Position numbers and translations under genes: made by a program. Below, one piece after another: positions 10,586-22,553 of a stretch of DNA of 64,000 nt. The notes beneath the pieces were generated by a model. That model had not been told where the DNA came from. It made no database searches and worked only from the letters and a program-made list of their open reading frames with translations. Numbering within the stretch: the stretch's first letter is position 1; each line of letters begins with the position of its first letter. Origin of the DNA: Paramoeba atlantica (lineage: Eukaryota; Discosea); NCBI GenBank assembly GCA_977017575.1, contig CDRNVI010000201.1, positions 37,261 to 101,260 on the forward strand, given 5' to 3'.

Positions 10586-12710
10586 TTATCCTTTTGGACC
10601 ACGCCTAAAATTAACACGAAGAACATAGAGACCTCGCTCAATACTAGACACTGCAACAATTTGTCCCCCTCTATTCTGGCGATGATTAGGATAATAAGGA
10701 TAATTACTCCAACTCCCTTCAAAAGTGGGTCCATCACAATAAGGAGCCACATCGAAATAGGCAAGCTCTCGAATATTGAGAGGATCCGCAACATCCAACA
10801 CTCTCAAACCACCACAATAGTTTGATTGATACGCAATGTTATTCTGAATGTACAAATTATGATCAATTACAGTCTGGGTAGAAAAGAAGGAAGTCGCCCA
10901 AGTGGGGTTCTGAAGGTCTTCCACACTCCAAATCATTGTACGTGTTCGTGCACCAAAGTTGGCACTGGAAGTATTGGATTCATAAGTGGTCCCCTGTTTC
11001 ACATTATTTTAGAAGACGAGATAAAAAAAGGAAATATGAATATTAAATTAATGAAAAAGAGATTCCAAATATTAGATAGTATTCCAAGTCAATTTGAATG
11101 AACAAACCTGCATTTCATCAAGTTCATCATCCATGAGCAAATATCGACCATCTTCAGTCATCCATCCTTGATGAGTGTATTGACTTCCCTTGTATGGGGT
11201 TCGAGAAATAAGAACGATGTCTGTATCAATAAAAAAGAGAGAGCAAAAAAGAGAAGAAAAAGAGAAAAAATTGTAAGTAAGTGAATCAATGAGGAGAGGG
11301 GAAAAAAGAGGGGGAAGAGGGGAAAAATTTCTTTCAAGTATTTTTTTCTCTTTTTTTTTTCTATTTTTTCTCTTCTCTTCTCTCAATAAAAAAATAAAGA
11401 AAAACAAAAAAAAAACCATCTTTGTCAGTCACATCAACAATTGTCAAAGTATCTTCATTGTAGTTGAAACAGATCTCCTGACCATGATAACGGGAATCAG
11501 GATAAGAATCATCATAAACAATACATTGACAATCATGGGTATATCCATCATCAGCATAACATCCAGCGTAAATAGGTTCTTCTTCAGTAACATCCATGAT
11601 GTAAAGGCCACCACTAAAAAAATAAATTCAAAATATTACTCAGAAAATTGCCCATGAATAAAAGAAGAGGAGAGAGAGAGAAAAAAAAGAGTAAAAAGAG
11701 AATAAAAGGAAGAACAACGAACTTGCACTTGCTACTTCCAATGATATAAGCGTAACCAGTCTCTTCATTCAGAGCAATATTGTGAGAATGACCAAAACCA
11801 TCATAATGATAATCAGCAGTCAAAATAGGAACATGATCATGTTTCAATTGAAAGTCTTCTTGTCGAGCCTCTTCCACAAGTCTTTCAAGATTGAGCACTT
11901 GCATTCCGTGGTTTGTATTCTCAGAGACTAAAAAATAATAATCAAAGTTTGAAACAAACAAAAAGGAGCGAATGATCAAAAAAGAAAAGAAAAAAGGAAA
12001 GAAAAAAAAATTCATACTAATGTATGCTCGATTCTCATAGACCTTAATATCTCTCCAAATTTGATTCTTTGTACAAACTGAAGGATCACCAATATCCCCA
12101 CAATCAAAAGTGGGAAGAAAACCCAAGACAATCGGGTTCACAGCATCGGTGATATCCACAACACTTGTTCCATCTGTTTGTTTGTTTTTTGGGTGTGTTG
12201 TTTGTTTTTTGGGTGTGTTGTTTGTTAGTACCAGAATTTATTTATTTACTTTTTGTTTGTATTTCTGAAAAATACAAAATCACAAGAAAAAAAAGAAAAG
12301 AGAAAAAAGAAACCTGAATGCCCAACAATAGCAATCTCTCGACCATTGACAGTAGCCCCCCAAATATCACTGGTCTCCCCAGCACTCCCCAAATCCTTAT
12401 TCGAAACATAAGACATCAAATCCGTTTTTCGACAACGATAAACTCCATCATTTTGGTCATGGGAATGGACACCAACATGACCAAAAAGACAACGCTCAGG
12501 ATTTCCTCTCACTGGTTTCAAGTTCATGGGAGATTTTCCTGATTGTTTCAGATATGCCCATTCAACTTCTTTGAGTGGCATGAGTTTGCTTCTGCCGAGG
12601 GAGTTGAAGTTTTCGAGCTGGCATTTTCCTTCACAGACTTTGGTTGGGTCTCGAACTCGGCAAGAGACTGCTAAGAAAAGAACAGAAAGAACAAAGAACA
12701 AACGCATCAT
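10586..12710 (-). CDS. Secreted choice-of-anchor-B / LVIVD-repeat protein
   Basis: The start at 12710 gives a signal peptide (MMRLFFVLSVLFLAVSC). Six or seven exons follow toward 10586: CLFGHVGVHSHDQNDGVYRC and GREIAIVGHSG; TSVVDITDAVNPIVLGFLP; NTNHGMQVLNLERL, DGFGHSHNIALNEETGYAY; LYIMDVTEEEPIYAGCYADD, QEICFNYNEDTLTIVDVTD; SQYTHQGWMTEDGRYLLMDD; and GGLRVLDVADPLNIRELAYF with RGLYVLRVNF before TAA. The repeated '-(V/I)xDVxDPxxPxxxG' blades and the GHSHN and THQGW motifs are hallmarks of the choice-of-anchor-B family, a beta-propeller best known from bacteria and scattered in protists. The protein should be exported. Its ligand is unknown. The intron near 12175-12230 contains a twice-repeated gtttgttttttgggtgtgtt unit. 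Confidence 0.8.
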
Positions 12711-12953
12711 AAAAAAGTTTCTCTTTGTCTGTTCAAAACGGAGAAGACAAAGGAAGAAAGAAGGACCTTGTCCTTTGGATAAGGGCTTTTTTTGAAAAAA
12801 TAGATTTTTTTTTTTGCGGAAAGTCAGACTGAATAAAAAATTCTCAAAAGTTCAAAAGAATTCGGAATTTATTTTTCTCGAATTTTCTCAAAGAAAATTC
12901 CAAAGAATTTTTCTTTAAAACACATAAAATATCATGAAAGTTTTCAAAACAAA

Positions 12954-14083
12954 TCACTCAAACCACCGTGGCAACTCATCAATTTTCATGATACAAAATG
13001 TCTGTCGCTCTCTCAATCCCTGAGCATTCTCATTTGTCACAAAAAAAAAAATGACTGTTCCCACTCCGACCAATCCTTGATCAAGATAATCCTCTCGATC
13101 ACCAACTGAGTGATTTTATGAAAAACAACATAATGAGGAAAGAGGGGTGAATGTTAATGGCTTGTTGATCAAGAGGATTATCTTGATCTTCAGTGAGACA
13201 AGAAACAGGGAAATGTCGATTTCTGAGCTGTTCAGTGACACAGTTAAACTATGTCATTGAACTTTCGGAGGTGAAGGGGGTTGACTGTGACCTTTGAAGC
13301 CATCTCAGCAACTTCACAAGGAAAAGTCACAGAACAAACAACAACTTGAGGTCGGGAAGGAGGATAATTGATCGTTGTTGGTTTTGTTGTTTCTGTTGTG
13401 GTGGTTGTTGGGAAATTCCAACTAAAGGAAAATATATCATCAAGTTGTTCTTTAAAACCACGAGAGAGAAGCTCGTCTGCTTCGTTGAGAACAATGACTT
13501 TGGTGTTTGAAAGATCAAAAACTTTTCTCCGCAAAAAATCAATCACACGTCCAGGAGCCCCAACCATTATATGTGGATTTTCTTTTACACTCTCAATCTG
13601 TTCTCTCATTGGGAAACTACCAACCAGAAGTAAAGAACGAACTCGAAGATAAATGCCAATTGAACAAACCTTGTGATGGACCAAATGAGCAACTCCTCTA
13701 CAGGGACAAAGGATCAGAGCTTGAGGAGAAGGAAGACAAAGAGAAGATGACGAAGAAGAAGAAGACGAAGAAGAAGAATCAAAACTGGTTCGGTGTAAAA
13801 CCCCAATGACAAATGAAGCAGTTTGCCCTGTCTCCCACGGAGCTTGAGAGATCACATGACGCCCATCCATGATTGGAAGAATGATCTTTTGTTCAACCCA
13901 AGACGGTCTTTCGAAACCACAACTGTAGATACCGCGTAAAAGATCATCAGAAACAAAAAGATCCTCGAAGAGGGTGATGTCTGGGTATGTGATCTCAGTA
14001 ATCTTTTTCCCTTTCAATGGCCTGATATTTCTGTCTTTGTTTTTGACGTTTTCTTCATGAACATTTTGAGAGGGAGCTGCCAT
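12954..14083 (-). pseudogene. eIF4A-type DEAD-box helicase, decayed copy
   Basis: From ATG 14083 an intronless frame encodes the first RecA-like domain of an eIF4A/FAL1-like helicase: LFEDLFVSDDLLRGIYSCGF, Q-motif FERPSWVEQKIILPIMDGR, motif I written APWETGQTA instead of AxTGxGKT, motif Ib GAPGRVIDFL, motif II NEAD instead of DEAD, and motif III SVT instead of SAT. A Ser run of about 12 residues interrupts it. The frame stops at 13244. Further on (13110-12954) lie remnants of the second domain: DREDYLD, RIGRSG in another frame, then FFFVTNENAQGLRERQTF and KIDELPRW before a stop. Most of domain 2 is missing and the rest is frameshifted. Lack of introns among intron-rich neighbours fits a retrocopy. 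A truncated 280-aa product could still be made. Confidence 0.75.
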
Positions 14084-14301
14084 GTGGACAAAGAGTTGGA
14101 GAGAAACGATCTTTTTTTTTGAATTCCCAAACCTCTTCTTCCTCAAAAAAATAATTGGTGAAGGGAAAGCTTTTTTTAGCGCCCTTTTTTTTTGAAATCA
14201 ATTCAAAAATTTCGTTTGTTGACCTTTCTGGAACTCACCTCTGGGAGAAATTTGAGTTGTTCAAAAAGAGTTTCATCCCCCCCAAGGCTTTGATCCTATG
14301 C

Positions 14302-16224
14302 ATGAGGTGCCAATTCACTCTTCTTTTCCTCCTTTTCTTCTCCTTCATCTCTTCTTCTTCTTCTTCGAACAACAACGATTTGTGTTTTGAATACATTCTT
14401 CAAAATGAGTGTACACCTGTGTTGGGAGAAGTTTCGATCAACCAAAACGAACAACAAGACTTCTTTGACGAAAATGTTTCTTTGATTGTTTCAAATGTTC
14501 GAATGTTTGGCTCGAATTGTCGAAGACCATTTCTATCTTATTATTGCCAGTTGATGTTTGGTGGTTTTTTTTGTTCTTCTTCATCACCAGAAGAACAATA
14601 TTGTTTGGAAGATCAATTTTGTGTTCAAGTTTCTGATTTTTGTTCTGATGATTTCTCTTTGAATTGTTCTTCTTCTCTTTCTTCACCTTCACCTTCACCA
14701 TCACCATTGTTATTATCTTGTGAAGAGAAAGTAACAAAAGAGATTGAAGAAGTTGTTGAAACACCAATTAAAGTTCAAACTTGTTTGGATAATTCGAAAG
14801 AAGAAATTGAATGTTGTATTGGGCCTTATGTTTTTGATGATAATGATGAATGTGTTGTTCAATGTCCTCAATATATTTATGACAAGAATTTGGAACGTTG
14901 GATTCGACTTGTTGTCTTTACCTTATTCTTTGTTATGGTTCTTCTTTTTTTGATTGCGATCATCCCTTTTTACATGACAGACAATTTAAGGTTTTTCAAT
15001 TTTTTAATCTTTGAGTTTAATCAGAGAAAATAGAAAGAAAAAAGATTGAAGAGAAGAGAAAAGGAACCTTGATAACATTAAAATTGTGATGAGAATAGGT
15101 ACCCAAAGAGCATTTTTTTCATCTTTTTTGCTTTTTATCTTCTCTCTTTTACACCAAATACATGGATGATATTTAGTGGTATTTTTTTTCTCATTATTTT
15201 TTCTTCCTTCCTGTCTTAATTTTTTTGTCAAAGGAGGATTTGATTTCTATATTTGTGGAGATGAAACAAACTTTTGGAAAGCGATTGATCGTTATGGAAA
15301 CTCAACTCAAACCATTCTTCAATTTTCTTTTTGGATTCTCTTTGCGAACTGTGCTGCTTGCTTTTGGGCTCTCTTTTCGTTCAATTTGTTCTGTACTTCA
15401 GTAAGGTTGTTTTCTTTTTTGTTAAAACACAAAATTTTGATCCTTCAAAAACATACAAAGAGATTTTACATGAAAGATTCATATTTTTGTATCTTGCACA
15501 GACCTTTTACTACATACTTTGAGAAGTTCATCATGGAACCGGTCAATCCATTGATCAGTCTTTTCTTGCTTGGGTTTTGTCTTAGCTTTTCAGTTTCGGT
15601 CTTTCTGGGATGTGTTCTCTTTGCTTTTTTGGTGAACAATGATTCAAAACTCTTTACCCCTTCATCGGTGTATGCATTTCCGATTCCTGTTGACAGTACT
15701 TTCAATGTGTTTCAATATACATGCCTTGCCTTTGGTTTACTTGGGATAGCCATTTTTTTTTTGGTTATTTTCTTCTTTCTCAAACGAGGGAGACAAATTT
15801 TTTATTTTCAATGGTAAGGGGACTATTTTTGTTTTCGAGACATCTTTTTTTTTTTGTTCTTTTTTTTCTTCCTTCTTACCCTTGTTTTTATTTTGAAAGG
15901 AGGGCTGTTTTAGCTGGGTGTTTCTGGGTGATAGCATTAGTACTTTATGGATTAGATATCTTTCTTCCTGAGCCTTCAGATTCAATCATTGTTGATTATA
16001 CAAAATGTGTTGCTTCTCACCCACAAATCACCCCAACATCATGTTCACGAGAATATGAATCAGTAGATTTCAATCTTCTTGTTGACTTTCTTTTTGTGTT
16101 TTTGTTTCTGTTGTTGCTTGTGATTTCTTTTTTGACAAATGACCAAATGGTTGGTTGGTGGAAAGATTTGATCTTTCGAAAGTGCTTTTCAAAGTATGAA
16201 CAGTTAGAAGGTGAGAATCTTTAA
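14302..16224 (+). CDS. Frizzled-like 7TM receptor, array copy 1
   Basis: Five exons (14302-14990, 15099-15178, 15234-15405, 15502-15813, 15900-16224) sum to 1578 nt, 525 residues. A signal peptide (MRCQFTLLFLLFFSF) precedes a Cys-rich ectodomain with CRD-like spacing (CRRPFLSYYC, C-x8-C; CLEDQFCVQVSDFC, C-x5-C-x6-C), then a Ser/Pro stalk and a second Cys cluster (EIECCIGPY). Seven hydrophobic segments follow. The TM1-TM2 link reads FYMTDNLR/YP, matching the Frizzled FxxDxxRYPER loop across the exon 1/2 junction, and CGDETNFW in extracellular loop 1 supplies the conserved Cys. The tail ends YEQLEGENL and has WWKDL where metazoan Frizzleds have KTxxxW. Function as a surface receptor is inferred. 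The ligand is unknown. Confidence 0.75.
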
Positions 16225-16683
16225 ATTGGAAAAGACCCCAAATAATTTAATGAAAAACTTTGTTCAAAACAAACAAACAAAAACATAAAAATTGAAAAAA
16301 AATAACTTTTTTTCCAAACCACACGAAAAGGAAAATGGGATTTGGGGGTCAAGTTTTTGGCACAACTTTGAATTTCAATTCACCAGATTTTGATTTTTGG
16401 TGTTTGGCTCTGAAAAGATATTTTGGTTAAAATGAAAATGTTGGGAGAAGAGAAAGAGGAGATGAGGGGAGGGAAAAAACCAAAGAAAAAGAAAAGAAAA
16501 AGAAAAGAGCTTAAGAGAGAAGAGAGACAAGGAAAAAGGAGAAAGAACCTTTGGGCCTCTTTCAAATTCCAATAAATACAAACAAAAAAATGATTTCTTC
16601 TTCTTTCCTATTTCTTTATTTCTTTTAAATACTTCTTTTCTCTCAAGTCAAAAGAGAGAAAAAGGGAGAAAATAAAAGAGAAA
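16225..16683. other. Spacer between convergent genes
   Basis: It contains the 3' flanks of receptor copy 1 (plus strand) and of the minus-strand ankyrin gene. I see no coding sequence. A purine-rich stretch at 16440-16550 on the plus strand could be an extra terminal intron or the 3' UTR of the ankyrin gene. Confidence 0.4.
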
Positions 16684-17902
16684 TTATCTCTTTGCAGGTT
16701 TGATTCCCAATCCAGCGCCTTCATATTCCTTCAAAGAAAAAATGTCAAAAAGAAACAGAAGAGAGAGAGAGAAAACAAGGAGAGAAAGAGAGGTAATAAA
16801 GGAGAAGAGAGAATAGAGAGAAAGAAAACCAAAATTTTCTCAGCTATTTCTAGATGTGGACCAAGGCTATTTCCTTCTTTTGCCAATTCAGCTGCTGTCT
16901 TTTAAATAAAAATGATTATTAAATAAATAAATTGAAATTATTCTTTTTCAAGAAGAAAGAGAAAGAAAAAAAGAAAGAGAAAAAATAGAAAAGAAGAACC
17001 TTTCTTTTGGCCCCTGGTTTCCCTTCGATCCCTGTTTTCAAGGAGGGATCTGCTCCTGTTTTTTTTAAAGAAAAAGAAATCAAAAGAAAAAGATAAAAAA
17101 GAAAGGAAAAATAATAAAAAAAAAGGAAATAAATAAAAGAAAAGATCCTCTCTCTCTCTTCTTAATGAACACTTGTTTCTCATTCTTTTTCTCTTTCTTT
17201 TTTTCTCAACCTGCATCTAACAGAACAATTGTTGTTTCTTCATGACCATTGAAAGCAGCAAGATGAAGAGGAGACCACCCATCCTGAGAGAAAAGAGAGA
17301 AGAGAGAAAAGAGAAAAGAGAAAAGAAAAGAGAGAAGAAAAAGAGAATGATTTTTGTTCAATTTCATTTTTCGAACAAAAATGTGAACCTCCTGTGGAAA
17401 AGATATTAGACAAAAAAATGTTTCTCTTTTTTTTCTTTTCTTCTCTCTTTCTCTTTCTCTTTCTCTTTCTTTTTCTTCTCTTCCCTTCCTTCTTCATTTC
17501 ATTTAAAATAGACACTCACAAAAAAAAAACCTTTTGAATGTTGACATTGGCTCCTTCTGCAAGCAAAAATCGAACCATTGCTACATTTCCATGGATTGCT
17601 GCTCTGTGCAATGGAGACTTTTTTGTTTTGTTTTTTTGTGTTTTATGTTTTGTTTTCAGAATTTGAATTTCATTTTGGTTCATTTTAGTGATATTATTTG
17701 AAAGAAAGTGAAAGTGAAAAACAAACATTCACTCCATTTTGCTACCAAAAAAACAAAAATGAGAGCGAGAACAAAGGCAAAAAGAGAAATCTCTGAAAAA
17801 AAAAAACACCTCAATTGGAGAGCCTTCATCGAGCAGTTTCTTGGCATCCTCAGGAGAGCCATCATAAGCAACGCTGCTCAGCGCGTTCAACTGGGCCATC
17901 AT
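16684..17902 (-). CDS. Small ankyrin-repeat protein nested in the receptor array
   Basis: Exons in order from 17902: MMAQLNALSSVAYDG with DAKKLLDEGSPIE; KSPLHRAAIHGNVAMVRFLL with AEGANVNIQK (17535-17610); DGWSPLHLAAFNGHEETTIV with LLDA (17215-17285); GADPSLKTGIEGKPGAKRK (16998-17057); TAAELAKEGNSLGPHLEIA (16835-16902); and EYEGAGLGIKPAKR followed by TAA at 16684. All borders are GT-AG. That makes about three ankyrin repeats and a short basic tail, roughly 150 residues, likely a cytosolic or nuclear adaptor. The first ATG after an acceptor-like 'gaacag' was taken as start, so a 5' exon is possible. It lies antisense between receptor copies 1 and 2 and is not present between the other copies. 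Confidence 0.7.
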
Positions 17903-18113
17903 TTCCAAAAGTCTGTTCAAAAACAGAAAAGGGAGAAAAAGACAAATATTTCAGCATTTAAAAGGGGACACCACAAAAGGGACACCATAATTAACGCTGC
18001 TGTTGGGTGAGTTCTGTTGTTGTTTGGTTTTTGGGTTTGTTTTTTTTCTTTCCTGGTTTGACCCCCTTTGGAATCCGCCTGATGTGAATGAGGTGTAAAA
18101 ATTGGTCTTTTGG

Positions 18114-20098
18114 ATGAGGTGCCAATTCACTCTTCTTTTCCTCTTTTTTTTCTCCTTCATCATCTCTTCTTCTTCTTCCAACAACAACGATTTGTGTTTT
18201 GAATACATTCTTCAAAATGAGTGTACGACTGTGTTGGGGGAGGTTTCGATCAACCAAAACGAACAACAAGACTTCTTTGACGAAAATGTTTCTTTGATTG
18301 TTTCAAATGTTCGAATGTTTGGATCGAATTGTCGAAGACCATTTCTATCTTATTATTGCCAGTTGATGTTTGGTGGCTTTTTTTGTTCTTCTTCATCATC
18401 AGAAGAACAATATTGTTTGGAAGATCAATTTTGTGTTCAAGTTTCTGATTCTTGTTCTGATGATTTCCCTTTGAATTGTTCTTCTTCTCTTTCTTCACCT
18501 TCTCTTTCTTCACCTTCACTTTCTTCACCATCACTTTCTTCACCATCACCATTGTTATTATCTTGTGAAGAGAAAGTAACAAAAGAGATTGAAGAAGTTG
18601 TTGAAACACCAATTAAAGTTCAAACTTGTTTGGGGAATTCGAAAGAAGAAATTGAATGTTGTATTGGGCCTTATGTTTTTGATGATAATGATGAATGTGT
18701 TGTTCAATGTCCTCAATATGTCTATGGTGAGAAATTGGAGAAGATTCTCCGAATTGTTTCTGCTGTTTTTATTTTTATTACAATCATTATTTATGTGGTT
18801 TTGCTCACTCCTTTTTACATGACAGACAATTTAAGGTTTTTCTTTTTCTTTATTTTTGAGGGAGAAAAAGAAAAAAGAGAAACAAGAAATTGTTTTCAAG
18901 AGAAAAACGAAAATAGAATTGAGATTCAAAATTAAAAACAAAACAGATATCCAAATAATGTTCTTTTTATCTTATATGCATTTTACGTTCTCATGACTAC
19001 TGTCTTTATGTGGGCGTTTTTCGATGGTAAAAAATATTTTAATATTTTGTTTGATCTCATTTTTTTAATCCTGATTCATGCAGGTGGGCCTAAGAATTTC
19101 ATTTGTGGAGATGAAACAAACTTTTGGAAAGTAATTGAACATTATGGAAACTCAACTCGATCTATTGTTCAATATTCTCTCTGGATTCTCTTCTCAACTT
19201 GTTGTAGTAGCTCTTTTTGTCTCTTCTCATTCAATTTGTTTTGTAATTCAACAAGGTTTTTCCATTTTTCAACAATGAGTGCTCCAAGAAGTGTTTGCGG
19301 TGCTTGTGAAATTACAAATTGGATTTATATTTTTATTTTTTTTTTCACAGACCTTATACTTCACTTTTCGAAAAGTTTATCACCCCACCAGTTGACCCAT
19401 TGATTATTCGCTTGATAGTTGCCTTCTTTTTCTCCTTTTCAGTTTTGATGGTTTTGGGGTTTGTTCTTTTTGCTTATTTATTGCATGATGATTCGCAATT
19501 ACTTCTTCCACTCCCAGTTTTTTGGCTTCCCAATCCCACGAGTAAACGAGTTTTTTTTGTCTTTCAATCTTTCTTTCTCTTCACTTCTGTGATGGGGATT
19601 GTTTCCCTTTTAGTTGCGATCATTTTGTTTCTGAATCGAGGAAGACAGATTATTTATTTTCAATGGTAAGGATCTTTTTATTATTATTTTTTGATTCTTG
19701 GAAATTTCTAATTTTTTGTTATTTTTGACCCACCATCTTTTTTTTTTTTTGATAACAGGAGGTCGATTTTAGTTGGGTGTTTCTGGTTAACCATTTTTGT
19801 GCTCTATTTAACCACAATGATTCTTCCTGTCCCTTCAGGTCAAAAGATTGAAGATTATACAAAATGTGTTGCTTCTCACCCTCAAACAAACCCAACTTTA
19901 TGTTCTCGAGATTATGACCAACCGGGTTTCTTATTTGTTACTTACACATTGATTGGGTCTTTATTTACATTGTTTCTTCTTCATTCCATTTGGACAAATG
20001 ATCTTGTGATTGGTTGGTGGAAAAAACTTTTCTCAAGTCTAAATTCAAATTCAAAGTATGAACAATTAGATGATGGTGATGAGTTATCTTTGAATTAA
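18114..20098 (+). CDS. Frizzled-like 7TM receptor, array copy 2
   Basis: Exons 18114-18835, 18947-19026, 19084-19255, 19351-19665 and 19759-20098 total 1629 nt (542 residues). The signal peptide and CRD-like ectodomain are nearly identical to copy 1. The Ser/Leu/Pro stalk is the longest of the five (four SSPSL-type units). The TM1 region (VSAVFIFITIIIYVVLLTPF) and exon 2 (YPNNVLFILYAF) group it with copies 3 and 4, away from 1 and 5. The tail reads YEQLDDGDELSLN. A ten-codon upstream frame beginning at 18088 ends in a TGA that overlaps the start codon (ATGA), which could reduce or couple translation. Confidence 0.75.
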
Positions 20099-20290
20099 AA
20101 ATCTATAGTCTATGATGATTTTTCTTTAAATGAAAAAGATTTGTTTCTGGTCTGATTTTGAAAAAAATAAAGACAATTCACCAAAAACATGGTGTCCCCT
20201 TGTGGTGTCTTTTGACCTTTTCAAGAAATTCTTGTTTCTTTTTTTCTTTTTTTTCTCTGTTTTGCCGTTCTTTTCTCTCCGTTTTCTCCC

Positions 20291-20312
20291 CTTTGGAACC
20301 CACCCGATGTGA
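20291..20312 (+). promoter_or_regulatory. Conserved block just upstream of receptor start codons
   Basis: The 18-bp word ggaacccacccgatgtga sits immediately before the ATG of copies 3 (here), 4 (about 22536) and 5 (about 24699). A close variant (ggaatccgcctgatgtga) precedes copy 2 at 18070. Flanks further upstream have diverged, so this may be a start-site or promoter-proximal element, or simply the edge of a converted tract. Confidence 0.45.
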
Positions 20313-22242
20313 ATGAGGTGCCAATTCACTCTTCTTTTCCTCTTTTTCTTCTCCTTCATCATCTCTTCTTCTTCTTTTGGAAACAACAATTTGTGTTTTG
20401 AATACATTCTTCAAAATGAGTGTACACCTGTGTTGGGGGAGGTTTCGATCGACCAAAACGAACAACAAGACTTCTTTGACGAAAATGTTTCTTTGATTGT
20501 TTCAAATGTTCGAATGTTTGGGTCGAATTGTCGAAGACCATTTCTATCTTATTATTGCCAGTTGATGTTTGGTGGCTTTTTTTGTTCTTCTTCATCATCA
20601 GAAGAACAATATTGTTTGGAAGATCAGTTTTGTATTCAAGTTTCTGATTCTTGTTCTGATGATTTCTCTTTGAATTGTTCTTCTTCTCTTTCTTCACCTT
20701 CACTTTCTTCACCTTCACCATCACCACTGTTATTATCTTGTGAAGAGAAAGTAACAAAAGAGATTGAAGAAGTTGTTGAAACACCAATTAAAGTTCAAAC
20801 TTGTTTGGATAATTCGAAAGAAGAAATTGAATGTTGTATTGGGCCTTATGTTTTTGATGATAATGATGAATGTGTTGTTCAATGTCCTCAATCTATTTAT
20901 GGTGACAATTGGGAGAAGGGACTCAGAATCACAGCCTTTGTCTCGATTTCTTTTACGATTGTTATTTATGTGGTTTTGCTCACCCCTTTTTACATGACAG
21001 ACAATTTAAGGTTTTTCTTTTTCTTTATTTTTGAGGGAGAAAAAGAAAAAAGAGAAACAAGAAATTGTTTGAAAGAGAAAATTGAATTGAGATTCAAAAT
21101 TAAAAACAAAACAGGTATCCAAATAATGTTCTTTTTATTTTATATGGGTTCTTCCTTATCCTCTGTACATTTTTTATGTGGGTGGTATTTGCTGGTAAAC
21201 TTTGAAACTGCCCTTTTCTTTTCATTTTGATCAATATTTTTTTGTTTGGTCTCGTTTTTTAAAATTGGTTAATGCAGGTGGGCCTAAGAATTTCATTTGT
21301 GGAGATGAAACAAACTTTTGGAAAGTAATTGAACATTATGGAAACTCAACTCAATCTGTTATTCAATATTCTCTCTGGATTTTCTTTCTGAGTTGTTGGG
21401 GTAGCTCTTTTTGTCTCTTCTCATTTAATCTGTTTTGTAATTCAACAAGGTTTTTTTGTTTCTTCCCAAAATTAAAATGAAAGAGTTTTTCTGATTTCTA
21501 TTTCATTTCATCACAGACCTTATACTTCATATTTCGAAAAGTTTATCACCCAACCAGTTGATCCATTGATTATTCGCTTGATATTTGCCTTCTTTTTCTC
21601 CTTTTCAGTTTTGATGGTTTTGGGGTTTCTTCTTTTTGCTTATTTATTGCATGATGATTCGCAATTATTTCTTCCACTCCCAGTTTATTGGCTTCCCAAT
21701 CCCATAAGTAAGCGAGTCTTTTTTGTCTTTCAATCTTTCTTGATCATAACTCTTGTGGCTGGGATTGTTTTTCTTTTTCTTGCGATCATTTTGTTTCTGA
21801 AACGAGGAAGACAGATTTTGTATTTTCAATGGTAATGATCCTTTTATTATTTTAATCTTTAATTTTTTGTTATTCTGACCCACCATCTTTTCAATGACAC
21901 AGGAGGTCGATTTTTATTGGGTTTTTCTGGTTTACCTGTTCTGTGATCTATTCATTCACAATAATTCTTCCTGAGCCTTCAGGTCAAAAGATTGAAGATT
22001 ATACAAAATGTGTTGCTTCTCACCCTCAAACAAACCCAACTTTATGTTCTCGAGAGTATGAACAACTGGGTTTCTTATTTGTTAGTTACTTTTTGTTGGG
22101 AAATTTTTTTATGTTGTTGCTTCTTCATTCCATTTGGACAAATGATCTTGTGATTGGTTGGTGGAAAAAACTTTTCTCAAGTCTAAATTCAAATTCAAAG
22201 TATGAACAATTAAATGATGGTGATGGGTATTCTTTGAATTAA
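20313..22242 (+). CDS. Frizzled-like 7TM receptor, array copy 3
   Basis: Exons 20313-21010, 21115-21194, 21278-21449, 21517-21831 and 21903-22242 total 1605 nt (534 residues), with exon phases identical to the other copies. The mature ectodomain starts NNLCFEYILQNEC. The FYMTDNLR/YP loop, CGDETNFWKVIEHYGNST loop and ICL3 motif LKRGRQILYFQW are present. Exon 2 is the most divergent in this sub-group (LYGFFLILCTFFMWVVFAG). The tail is YEQLNDGDGYSLN. Role as a surface receptor is inferred from the family, and no catalytic motif is expected. Confidence 0.75.
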
Positions 22243-22553
22243 AAATCTATAGTCTACCCATCTATCCATCTTCGCTCATCTTTTCCAAACATGTTGGTGA
22301 AAAAAACTTTGGCAAACAAAATAACAGTTATTTCAATTATTTCTGAAAATTTAATTCGAATTAATTCTTAAAATAAATTTATTTTGGGAGGCAAACTGAC
22401 CGAGACAGAAGGAGAAAAGAGTATTTTTTCGAAGAAATTTCCCTCAGTTTTCGAAAGCGGAATTTTCTTTTGTGTTTCTCTTTTCTTTTGTGTTTGGTTG
22501 TTTTGCCGTTCTTTTCCTTGTTTTTTCCCCCTATTGGAACCCACCCGATGTGA

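Noticed and set aside
12175-12235. Possible regulatory repeat gtttgttttttgggtgtgtt
   Set aside because: It occurs twice inside an intron only and looks like simple slippage. No function can be supported.
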